Source of the DNA: Nectonema munidae | Lineage: Eukaryota > Nematomorpha > Nectonematoida > Nectonematidae | Direction of reading: 5' to 3' | Assembly: GCA_030549495.1 (NCBI GenBank) | Contig: JAUIRK010001057.1 | Span: forward strand, 372,001 to 436,000 | Length of the DNA stretch: 64,000 nucleotides | Shown: positions 11,661 to 24,624 of the stretch, one piece after another | Layout of the letters: each line of letters begins with the position of its first letter | How positions within the stretch are numbered: the stretch's first letter is position 1 | Translations under genes and position numbers: made by a program | The notes under the pieces: model-generated | The model's database searches: none | The model's input: the letters and a program-made list of their open reading frames with translations, nothing else | What the model was told of the DNA's origin: nothing

Positions 11661-11994
11661 AGTTTCCGTGACCAGACATTTAACCAAAGGACAGTTGGCC
11701 TTGAGACATTTAGCCTTCGGACATTTAGTCAAAATGAGATTTAAGAGAATTGACATTACACCTAAAATGTAAATACAATTTGAGAATTTTTGTAGGCATT
11801 TCTTTACTTCCAATAGGTTTGCAAGCGTATGCTCTATAGTCTATACAAATGTGAAGCGCAATTTTGTTTTCTTTTATTATTCTTAACTTCTATACACAAA
11901 TTATGTGATGAATAATTTTATCTACAAGAAGTTACATGACAAACTGCCCATTTGGTAAAACGATCATTCGGCAAAATGTCTGGGGACCGAAGTT
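11661..11994. repeat. Inverted-repeat element with internal CATTT words
   Basis: The left end has GACCAGACATTTAACC and the right end, on the other strand, CCCCAGACATTTTGCC, in an inverted arrangement about 330 bases apart. Inside the left end the word (A/G)GACATTTAGCC or a variant is repeated about three times. It looks like a decayed MITE of unknown superfamily; no target duplication is convincing. Confidence 0.45.
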
Positions 11995-13679
11995 TGGATA
12001 TATGAAGGAAAGGGCATTTATTCTGTGCATGAGATTGATATTTTTAATTATAATTTCTAAGATAAAAAGACACAACAAGAAGTAAGTATATACAGGGGCG
12101 TAGCAAGAAAATTCAGTTAAAGAGAAAAAAAAATGAACAAAATGTTTCCATAAAATTTAAATAAACGAATAATATTTAAAAAGGAAAGATTTTTTATTAA
12201 AAATTCAAACAAATTTGTTTATTTTTCAATAAATTTTAGAATTTAATTTTGTAACAATTTCTGTTAATTCTTGATTTAATTGATAATGATTTTTGCATAA
12301 TTCTTGAAAGGATACATTATTAGATTTTTCAAAATGGAGCAAAGTCAAATGAGTTTCTGTGTAGCAGTGCTTATCAAGTAGTGGTCCATCAACCAGAAGT
12401 GGCGAATGATGCTTGATTTGAAGGTGGACATCAATAATGAACTACTATTAAATTTGTGAAGTATGATACGACTCTGGATTAGTGTTCAGTTAAAAGTATT
12501 GTATTTCATTTATGTCGGAGGAAATAAACTATAGCGTATAAAATATAATAATTAGATTGTGGCTTCTCTTTAAAGCAAAAGAAATAAAACAGGTTTATGC
12601 AAGCTATTCAAAAATAATGGGCAAGAGTTTGATTGGTAGCAATCTAAATATTTCAAAACTTTAAGTAATTTACATAACTTGCATGTGAGAAAGTTGATTT
12701 CTAAGTCTTTGATCATCAAGTTGAAACAGAGGAATCGGCTTCTAGTATAAAGTCATTGTTATGTACATTATCGAGTTCCACCTCTATTATTGAAAAGCTT
12801 GTCAGAGAAAATTTTTTTCAAAAGTATGGCTGCTAAAAAAAGCAAAATATTATTAACGTTTAAAATTATATTTCATTACAAGACATAAAATATTAAATGT
12901 CTTTTTAAAAAAACACATTTTCAGCCATAATTTAAAGATTCATTCTTTATAAATAAAAAATATAATCGTGTGCATAGTGTTTTTTAAGCATGGTCTAGTG
13001 GTCCATGCCCAAAAAGGAGTTGAGAACATTGAAGGTATAAACCATATTTTTAATCTTGTAGTTTAACCGATAGTTTTCTTTATGAACACCTAATGATAAA
13101 GCATTACTTATTAAGTATTTATGCAGGAAAACTTTTGTGTTTGGTTTGTAGCAAATTTGCTATGGTTTTTACTTATCCTTCACTACTCTTACTTTCCATC
13201 CAAACTGCCATTATTTGGAAATGCGTAAAAAATTCTGTTTTTAAAACTTTTTCCATTTTCCATAAACCTTTTTCAATTGCAAAAAACACTTTAAGTAATT
13301 ATTCCTATTTCAGAATCATTTGAAAATTGTTTGCATGCAAAACTAAAAACCTGACTTTCAAGAAAGCATCCTAGACAAGCAAAAATTCCCAGTGCGCTAT
13401 TCATCGTCAAGTCTAAATAATGAAAACCAAACATGATGGCTTGAAAAATGTTCTCAAATGAAGTCATTAAAACAGTATATTTAATTAAAGCAAATGCCTT
13501 TAACTCGTTTATGTTTTTAGAGTTATGCAAAGAAAATGATTTCGGATTTGAAAAATTCTTGCTGCACGCAAACGATAGGGGGCTTTCCAAAGCAAAAGTA
13601 TTGAATCGATACTATGGAAAGAATAATGAGGCGGAGAGGGAGGGGGAGGGGGCTTTTTCACCACCTTGAAATCACATTC
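11995..13679. other. AT-rich non-coding stretch
   Basis: A lone end-like motif CAGGGGCGTAGCAAG at about 12094 resembles a hAT MITE end, but no partner was found. Small open frames at 13093-13323 and 13448-13669 have no recognisable content. Confidence 0.4.
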
Positions 13680-14200
13680 GGGTTTAAGTTAATCGATTCA
13701 TCAAAAATCTTCGGACTAAGTTTCAGGACATCTTGAGATGTACTCTTATAAACGTACATTCTATTTAGACTGCAAAAAAGAGCGTCACAAATTGTTGTGC
13801 CTAGGCTGGCGAGAAAACCAGCAAAACTAGAGACCTTAGAGCTATCAGTCTTCTCACTTATGTGGTTCACTCAATACTCGGTGTAACACTCGATTATTCA
13901 AGAAACAGTTTGCTTTAAAAAAAGGTTGTTGAGGAATCATGCTCTGCTATAGTATGATATTTCAAAAAGATAAAGGATGGCCTCAAACGAGATATCATAT
14001 CTAATGATCTTGAGATAGCTTTTAATACCGCTTTCTGTTCAAACTATTCAGCGTCTTTGTGACATCATGCATCTTCCAAGAAGTCTACAGCTTCCTTTCA
14101 AAACGATCATTGGAGGTAAAAAATAGAAGTTTATCAAGAGAGTAAGTATAGGAAATGGGATACCACAAGGATAGCTTTTGTACCCATATTAAAATCTCAT
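13680..14200 (+). mobile_element. LINE reverse-transcriptase fragment, broken
   Basis: Non-LTR reverse-transcriptase motifs appear in order: RAISLLTYVV (the RPISLL block) near 13849, SNDLEIAFNTAF (the D..KAFDTV block) near 14001, and GNGIPQG (the GVPQGS block) near 14155. The first of these is preceded by a basic region NRFIKNLRTKFQDILRC in another frame. Stops interrupt the frames, and the YADD box was not found. A Jockey/CR1-like clade is plausible but cannot be fixed from this. Confidence 0.6.
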
Positions 14201-17007
14201 ATTTGACAAAGTGCACATTTCATAAATCTATCTATACTAATCTAATCTGTTTGAAAATGAGTGCATATATTTTTAAGTTATCCAAATATATAATATTGTA
14301 ATGTAATAAAAAAATTCGTATACATACTATCAAAGATATTCAGAAGAGGGCACACCCTACTATTCTCCAACCCCTATCAATGCATAGATTTGCAATAAAT
14401 AATATCAATGGAATGGAAATACGAGGTAGATTCAAAATTCAGAATTACTGCAGGAACATTGATATCCCCCAGAGTGGCTATCATACATGTCAAACATTAT
14501 CTTACTTATTTCCTTTGAAATGCGGGGTCGCTGCATATTACATCTAAATCTTTTTCTGTATCATTTTTATCCTAATACAAAGCAGTGGAAATTTAAAATA
14601 AACATTGGACCTATTTCACTCAAGGATTGAGTAAAATTAAATTATACTAAAATGAATATAAATTAATGAAGTATAAAAGAAGGAAAAAACGATAAAAATT
14701 TAATACTTTTTTACAAGTAATAATCAATCTATTAACATATGTAAAGTAGACGATTATTGCCCATAATTTTAAATATTTAAATATCAAACTCTTACTATGA
14801 CTTCTAAATTATATTAGATACCTACTCTTTTTGAGATCTCCAGCACTGCAACTAGTAATTCAGAAAGAAAAAATTTAAGTAATAATTCCGTTAAGATAAA
14901 GAAACAAAATCGAAAACTTTTCGAAAAGATTTAGAAAAAAATTTGGATAAAATGCTTGAAAAGGAAAGTTATTTTTAATATCGTGACGTTCCATGAAATG
15001 CCAAATAAAGAGAAACTTAAGGTAATCACCAATAAATAAGCACCTTTTTTTTAGTTACAGCTACTAGACAGAAACGTCAAACCATCTATTTGTAATATAG
15101 TACTAAGTGAAATAATATTTTATATACTAATAATGGACTATAAATACAAGAATACATATCAAATATATAATAAAAAAAATTTCAAAAATTCATTAAACCA
15201 ATTTTTTTAATTTGAATTTAAAAGTATTCTGTAAGAATACGGGATACTGCTTAACCATAAAAAACGTATAGTCATAAAGGATAGCATTAAAACTTTATAA
15301 ATAAAAAAGTTTTGTTTGAAATAAAAAATAATAGGGTGGTACATTCTAATCTGAAAATTAAACTAAATCAAATCAAAAGATTGAATAAACGAGGACAAAA
15401 AAAAATTAAAAATTTCAATTTAAATAAAAATTTTAAAATTGCCGTGATATAAAAATATTTTATTTCAATTTTTATATAATAGAAATAACAAATTGAGTTC
15501 TAAATCTAACTATAATTGAAATCTCTATCGAATAGCATAAATAATAAAAAATAATTTTGCTAATAATACATTATTAAATATAAATTTCCTATTTTCACAT
15601 GAATTTAGGCATATAACTAAATAAATGCAAATGCTATTTCTAATAGAATACATTCTATGATAGGATACCAAATATATAAATAAGATTTTTTCTTATTAAT
15701 ACAATTTTTGGAATTTTTTAAATAAACCATAGTTAATCCTTATAAATGAAAAAGGCAACTTTGTGCGTTGTGTTGAATTGTTAAGATAAACAACATGCAA
15801 TGATTGGAAAGAATAACCTTATGTCGAATTTTACTCTGATATGATGGGATCTAAAAGAAGTTGTAAACCTAAAAGTCTTCTAATGTATCATTTGCACCTC
15901 CTAACGTCTTGCTTATCTTTTATCTTAATCCTAACGTCTTGCTATTACATAGAAGTTTGTACATAAGAACATATAACCTCTTCTCTAGAAGCAGTTAGGA
16001 TAGATTGGAGTTCACTAGACTATGTGAAGTTTTAGGAAGTTTATGAATTTAGACGGATCTTAAAGATCATTATTGCATTGTGCTCGATTACAGCCAAAAA
16101 GAATGATTCAATTCATTATTTGGAATTATATAGAACTTTAAGAGACTTTTTGAACATTTTTTGACTAAATAATAATATTGTTTGTTAATTTACGTTAGAC
16201 TCTTTAAGAAGTCTTATATTAGTTGGTAAGCAAACCTAGCTAAAGAAGATGCGTGTTTAGAGATATGCTTTACAATAATTGAGACGAATTGATATAATTT
16301 AGAATCGCTCATGAAAATATAATAGAATGATCAAATTTTTTTCTACTCTTTGAAAATGTCACTCTATTCGTCTGCACTTATTTTCGTGCTTTTTAACCTT
16401 ATCCTTCTTCCTTTAAAATGTGGAAAAAATATTTTAAAATTTATATTTCTTATGTGGAGAAGATATGTCCCCATTTTTTCCTGGTGAGAAATTAAGGAAA
16501 ATTGCATTCTTGAAAATATTCAGTAATAGAAAGGGGTCTACATAAATTACGTACCTCCATATGTTAAAGAGGGTTGTTTATTTACTTTATAAAATGATAC
16601 TTAAAAGGTAATATTCAAAAATTAAGATTTTTGAAAAGTTTTTTCCCACTACCAATACCATCAAAAATCGAATTATAAGTTGCATTTTTTTATGAAAATT
16701 ACTAAATAGATCAAAATTGTTTTGTAAATGGTATCAAGAATGGCTATTGAGCCTATTATAAAGAAAATAATTAAATAAATAATTAATCATTGCCCAAATT
16801 GAATTTAAAAATAATGTATTCCAAAATGTTTATGAATCAAGGGTATTTATAGACTCAGTAAGGCAGCCCTATTAGTCATATAGAACACAGATACATTGAT
16901 GGCCCAAAAACGTTAATTTTTTTTTGTAAATTTATTATTTAAACACATTAAGCTTTACCACATCAATTCACTTCGCAGATCAATTAATGAAGATCGTTTT
17001 AATGTGA
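14201..17007. other. Very AT-rich non-coding stretch
   Basis: No coding or element signal was found over 2.8 kb. The one regularity is a short direct repeat, CCTAACGTCTTGCT, twice about 30 bases apart near 15900-15942. Confidence 0.45.
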
Positions 17008-17156
17008 GGGGGCGTGAGTAAGTTTGGTTAGGTAGTGGGTTTCGATAACACAAGGTCTTGGCTTCGATCCCGCATCAAGCCTACTTTCCTCATAGTTCGA
17101 TACAAGCGGCGCAATTATGTCTTCTCGATGAAAACACCCCCGGTACCTTTACCTTT
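17008..17156 (+). mobile_element. tRNA-derived SINE, family A
   Basis: It begins GGGGGCGTGAGTAAG and has a B-box-like GCTTCGATCCC. The tail carries TCGATGAAAACACCCC and ends GGTACCTTTACCTTT. The same head, body and tail occur at 46481-46630, in reverse at 1877-2014, and as a head-only piece at 40125-40205. No target duplication was seen. Confidence 0.7.
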
Positions 17157-18569
17157 AATGCTCCCATTCTTCTTTTTGTTGACAGAGATATTCGATTGGA
17201 TATTGACACCATTATTTATATGTATGCTAAAAAGTATCCTAGACGGATGATGCTCTTTAATTCTCTTAGTTCTTAATCTAGTTATTTCTTATAATAAACT
17301 TATAATTTTTTGATATAATATTATAATACTCTAAATTTTATGATAAAAATTCAATTTTCGCTTTTTATTAAACTATTACACAAAATAAGATAAAAATAGT
17401 TTAAAAATTTTGATAAAGCTTAAATTTATATGTTTCAAAATTGTTTTCTAGTTTAGTAAAATCCGCCCCCTAATGCCAATTTCTAGACCCGCCCCTGCAT
17501 CATCTTCAAATTCGATATTTCTATATAAATCAAATGCATCTTTCATTGTAAGATTCAAAGATTACTTTTTCAAATTTTATTTATTAGAGAGAATGTAACA
17601 GTCAAAATTTTTTATCTATACTAAAAATGATCAGTCAAATAATTATATAAATGAAATAATCAATTTTTAGTTGCTTTATGAACTCTTCAGAATATAAAAG
17701 CAATTCAACAATTGTTATATACTTGCTCTTTAAATTTTACTTATCTATTAAAAGAGTTAACCTATTAATAAAAAGTTGACTTTGGTTGACATAATAAATT
17801 GGACTTCTTTTACATAAACTTTATAAAGTAAGACAATTTACGTATTTTAGAATAAGTGCTATTACAAATCAAAACTTGACTTTATTGACTTTTAACCTAA
17901 TCATTATTATTATATAAGTTTGTCATTTACATACATTTAAATAAAATCATGTTTGTCCAATTTTAAGTTCGAGCTGCATTTTTTTACTAATTTACTAACA
18001 TCATTTATTATTAGAGGGCGAGATAGAAAATTTATTGCAACAAAAATTATGGTTCACAAAAAAACAAAAAATATATATATTTCCACAATGAGTTACATGC
18101 GATTGCCTGTAAACCAGCATAGATGGCTTATGTATGGCGGCGCATCAAACAACTTACAATGAGTATAGCTATTTTAATAATTGTAGACAAGCATCAATGT
18201 AAAAAAAAATACCAAATATAGCCGTTATTCGATTATTAAGTAAAATATGTATGTAAATTTTCTGTTATTATTAGCAATACCATAAGAGTCCAAATTTGAG
18301 TAAAAAACAACTCATAATTATTCTAATATAATTTGAGACGATGTTATAAAAGTTATTACCTATATTTTTACGATTTTAAATAACACATTTATAAATTAAT
18401 CAAAGAATAACAACATATTCTTTACATAAAGAAAGCCTAAAAGATTTTTTAACTTATGGTTAGGGTTAAATTTTGTTATTTTTATAATATATATTTAAAA
18501 TGAAGAAGAGATTTTTCAGGTTAGGGTAAGGTAATATCATTTTTAAAATATATTTACATAAAGTGAAAC
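17157..18569. other. AT-rich stretch
   Basis: A motif CTAGACCCGCCCCTGCATC near 17483 resembles the right end of a hAT MITE but stands alone. The open frame at 17953-18162 has no recognisable content. Confidence 0.4.
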
Positions 18570-19710
18570 TTTTTAATTTTGTTGTTTCGGTTATTAGCTT
18601 TTTATTTGTTCGTGATTTCCGTAATCTTTTGTTGTTTGATTATTGTGTTATGTGTTGGTTTTAGTTTTTTGTTTGATGGTCCAGAGATTGTTTTCCATAT
18701 TTTGTGTCCGTTAGTTTTGTGTTTCCTTGCTTAAGTGATATGTTGTTTCCACTTGTGCTCTTTGTGTTGCTTTATATATTCTTGTTTATTTGCCTGATTT
18801 TATTTCTTTTTTCGATAAGTAATCTAATATTCTCAAAAATTAATTTGTGTTTATTGTGTATTTTGCCATGAGGAATGTGGTGTCTGTCTACTGTGTGTAT
18901 TATATTTGTCAATATTCCTAGATCAGTGTGAACTTTATCTAGTTGATTTGTATTTTAGATTCCATTTTTAATCCCTTTAGTGTATGACTGACAATTGGCT
19001 TTGTGATAGTTTAGTACGAAATGGTTGCTCTAATCTGAAAGATGTTCTGGTGTGTATTGGAGAAGAATTGATGGGTGTCCGAATTAAAGTAGTCTAATAT
19101 TTTCAATATGATATATTTGTTAAAGTTATTGATAATTAGGGTTATGTTTCGTGAAGTAGATTGTGGTCTTTGTTAGGGAGTATTTCGTGTAGGTGCGTTC
19201 GTATTGAATATTGTGTCGTCTGAATTTTCGATAAAATGTGATATTAAGGAATCTCTCTCGTTTTCTATCTTCAAGAACCAAAGTTTTGTATGGGCATTTA
19301 TATGTTCATATATTATGTTATTTTTTAGAAATGTCCGACAGGTGAAATTATTTTTGATGTTGGGTAATTATACCCTTGAGTACAATGGTCAGCGGTTGAA
19401 GTGTTTTTTGGCCGAATATAAACATTTATGATTTGTAGTGTTTTTAAGGTGTATTTTGATTTTAAGTGTTTTTATTTTTTGTTGGTTGATGTGTGTTGGG
19501 TTTGCCAATGTCGTGAAAGTGATATCTTTAAGAATGAAAGTAGCTTGATTGTAATTTGGCAACATTTTTCGTTCAATGAATGTGATGTGGATGAGGTGCA
19601 GAGTAGAGAAGTGTAACGGCATGTAATTTGTTTGTCCCAGGTTTCACACATCAATATTTTTGCCTCTGAATTTTTCTCCACATCCCAAGATAGAAGAAGT
19701 AGTGCATTCA
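18570..19710 (-). mobile_element. LINE ORF2 remnant, minus strand
   Basis: The plus strand is markedly T- and G-rich, so the minus strand is A- and C-rich, as is common for LINE sense strands. In one minus frame about 60 codons at 18770-18955 run without a stop and include IPHGKIHNKHKLIFENIRLL and IEKRNKIRQINKN. That is the pattern of the linker between the endonuclease and reverse transcriptase in many non-LTR retrotransposons. Upstream of this (18990-19610) are endonuclease-like stretches with stops. The reverse-transcriptase core is absent. The ends are set by where the base skew fades, so they are approximate. Confidence 0.5.
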
Positions 19711-20960
19711 TCCAGTTGTGAAGTATCAAAGTGTAAATAGCCGAAAAAACAGTGTTATTGGACCTCCCTTTAGGGAGACAGCGTCATTTCTCTTCATTTT
19801 GTTTCAAATTACGAAAGCGCTTCAATTGCGTGCAGGTTGGAATGATTTTGGATCAAGTTGTCAACTACGACATGTGTGTTTCCTACGCTGTTAAAATCAT
19901 ATTTGCTAAAGTTTTACAATTTTTTTCCTATTTTAATGCTTTTGTGATAAGGAAAAAAGGTTTAGAGGGCTTACAATAAGAACCCTGCCAAGTATGGAGT
20001 TAAACCTAGTTGTTGTTAGGGTTCATAAAGTTTTGAAAATTAAGAAAACAAAAGTAAGCACATAAAAAATAATATGATATTAAGATATTGTGAAAAATCC
20101 TAAACATTTTAATATATAGCAGCTCAATTTTGTTTGAAAAATGTGCCTGTAAATTAATTTTTTTAAATTTTATTTCCTCTATTTACTCTAACATATATAG
20201 TTGCCATTTTGTAAAAAGTTCAATAACGTATTTTACCAATCCCTATTTTAATTGAAAATTTAAGAAGATATTTTTTTATTAGGCTTTCTTTCTTCAAATG
20301 GGTGATGAATATATTGAATCTTTGTTAGAAGCTCCTTATAAAAATGCGGTTATTAATTTTTATTTTCTTACTTGTATTCTATAAGATTAATAGATATATA
20401 AAACTATAAACATTCTAAATTACATAATTGATATTAAATAATAAAATATTAAAGCTTACTATAATGATATTTTCTTTAATTTGAGGAAAGTATTAATAAA
20501 ATGCTATATTTATAACTTAGGTCTTGCTTTGAAAAGTGACTCATTCGATCGAAGCATCTGCGAAATTCTTCAATTTTTTTTAATTTAGGTTCTGTCTTCC
20601 TATTTACTCATGCGTGTATCTCTAATCGAAATCACCGGCATATTCATAATCATTTTACTTTTTTAAAGTATCTTCATATATTTACATTTGTCGTATTTAT
20701 TTTTTTAGATGCTTACCCTACCTTTTTCTTCCATTTTGTCTTCTTCGTATTCTTTTAATTCATTAAATTGTAGATATATACGTGATATGTTGCTTATCTA
20801 TTAAATATATCTCATTTGTTATTGTACATTAACAGTCCATATTTTTAACTTATAAATAAGCAAATTGATCCATTAAGGATAATAAATTATTGTTTGTGGT
20901 ATGTCTTGTTACACCAAGCTTTCAATTTTTTTTTAAATGTAAACCTAAAAATTTCATACA
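19711..20960. other. AT-rich non-coding stretch
   Basis: No gene is supported. A 75-codon open frame at 19752-19979 has no recognisable domain. Confidence 0.4.
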
Positions 20961-21334
20961 CAGTCGAACTCCTTTGCAACGAATTTCAACGGCTAACTTT
21001 TTAAACACGGTAAATATTTTATTGTAAACAATCATATTCCTCAAATTAATGTTTTAATGAAAAAAATCGCTATTTTTGCACACATTAATTGGTTTATATT
21101 TTTTTCTGTAAAATTACAAAGAGAAATTATTCTTTTTATGACTTCATCTGTTGCTTCCTTGCTTAATACATAGCGATAAGTTTTTTTTAAATCAAATTAC
21201 CCTCAGCGTAATTCACAAAATTCTTTTCTACACTATCATTTTCATCTTACATTCTTGATTTTTTACCTCTTCAATTTCCAAAAAAATGTTCTCATCTGTT
21301 TTTGCTTTATTTGTGGTTACATAATTGTCTACAG

Positions 21335-22828
<1,494 letters not shown>

Positions 22829-23162
22829 GTCTACAGAAATATATTCTTTAAGACATTGGTGCCGGTTTTTTATCCTGCTTTTCTTCTTCTGAAGAATTCA
22901 AATGTTTTTACGGTTAGGTAGTCCTCTGTCGACCCAATTCTAACCCTGTTAGTAATCAAGCTATCACTAGACATTAAGATTGTTTCCCAAATTGAGAGCG
23001 TTCGCGTTAGGCTTGTATCGTTCACTTAGCTGTATTTATATATTTGTAGCATACGTTCTTGTAAAATTATATGCAGTATCAAGGGCCGGTAGGCGTTTAG
23101 TGGGATGGAAAGTCCAGGTAGGCCTGGACTCAGCATTCCTGGCGGGCCACTATATCCTAAAG

Positions 23163-23571
23163 CAGGGGTTCTCAACCTTTTTTCGGTGAAGTATCCCCTG
23201 AGTAATATATGTTGACAATTATTAAGGTATGTATTGAATTTAATAGAGTGTGTTGTGGTATGTGTTAGTTTTTGCATATGATACATAGAAAGAGAAGTAG
23301 TGAAAACTACTACTAGAATCGAGTTCTCAACCTTTTTTAGTTTAGACCATCTTTCCGAACCCCCAATAATCTGTCAATGAACAAAATGGTAATTTATTGT
23401 CTAACTCATTAGGATACATTGTACAAATTGAAGGAACAGACACTGCTAGCACAAACTTTTATATTCCGCAATTACTACTATTTAAAATACTTCTTTTGTC
23501 AGCCATCTAAGTACCTCTAAAATATTGTTGTGAAGCCCTGGAGGTTCGCGAACCCAGTTTGAGAACCCTTG
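23163..23571. mobile_element. hAT MITE with perfect 8-bp target duplication
   Basis: The ends are CAGGGGTTCTCAACC and, on the opposite strand, CAAGGGTTCTCAAAC. TCCTAAAG flanks both sides (23155-23162 and 23572-23579). A second inner copy of the left-end word, GAGTTCTCAACC, near 23321 suggests one member inserted into another or an internal duplication. It has no coding content and is related by its ends to 21335-22828 and 26347-26862. Confidence 0.85.
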
Positions 23572-24221
23572 TCCTAAAGGATGGGTGCGAAGGTCACAAA
23601 CAAACTTAAATTAAAACATTGTTCATCAAAAATTTTTCTTGGCAAAGTGACATCAATGTTTGTTCTGAATTAAAAATATGGTTCCAGTTAATGCAATTTC
23701 TTCTTGAAGAGTGGATCTACCTTCACCAAAACAATTATTGTTTTTTGTTTCCAAGGAATTTCATGTCTTTATCACTAATCTAATAGCTTCATGTTAATGG
23801 AAATTTTTTTATCCGTATTGTCAGTAATAATGGATCTAATCAAGTTTGTACGATATTGAACGATCTTATGCCTTGATCAAGGAGCTGGCTAACTGTACAC
23901 TATGTGAAAGACCGCTATCGTCTTCTGAAGACTCATCAGTTACACTTTGTATGTCCAAACCAACTTTGAGAATTTTTGAGGTTCTTTTTGTAAGATTTGA
24001 TCTGCTCTTAGAGGGAAGCCTAATTCTAGTTATAAATGAAGGATATATTTCACGTTATTATTAGTTTAATATTTTGATTGACTGGTTATAACGAAACTGG
24101 CTTCAGCGTGCATGCCTTTATTTTCGTTGTAATGAGGATTTTAAAAGGCTAATTTTCAATGAAATGGGGTTATAGTGGAAGTGGGATTTAAAGTATACTT
24201 CGTTGTAATGGTGTTCGACTG

Positions 24222-24624
24222 TCGATAGTTTCATATTTTGTATTACGTTCTTACAAAGCAATATAATAGACAGTGTGATTTATTGTTTATATATACATTA
24301 CGATGCAATATTAATATTATTACATATATTTAATAGGCTTTAATTTATATAAACATAATTTACAATTATTTTCTTTCTTTAGAGTGAATTTTGTCTCACT
24401 AAGAATTGTTTTAAAATATGGACTGTATTTTTGCTATTGTAGATTAAGTAGTTACATCATATTCACACATTAATTCTATCAATTTATATTCCATAGTTTC
24501 AAATTGTAATTATAACATCAATCTCTTTAAACAGAAAATTTTAACATTCCTTTTTTTTTGTACTTTTCTTAAAGTCAGAACACATAATATTCTTAATTTA
24601 AACTTTTATCTTTGACTATTTTAG
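24222..24624. other. AT-rich stretch upstream of the first recognised RBM39 exon
   Basis: This is probably intron. I looked for a short exon coding an MADDIDVEAMLEAPY-like start and did not find one here or in the 5 kb before it. Confidence 0.4.

Noticed and set aside
12094-12110. hAT MITE end CAGGGGCGTAGCAAG
   Set aside because: No opposite end and no target duplication was found.
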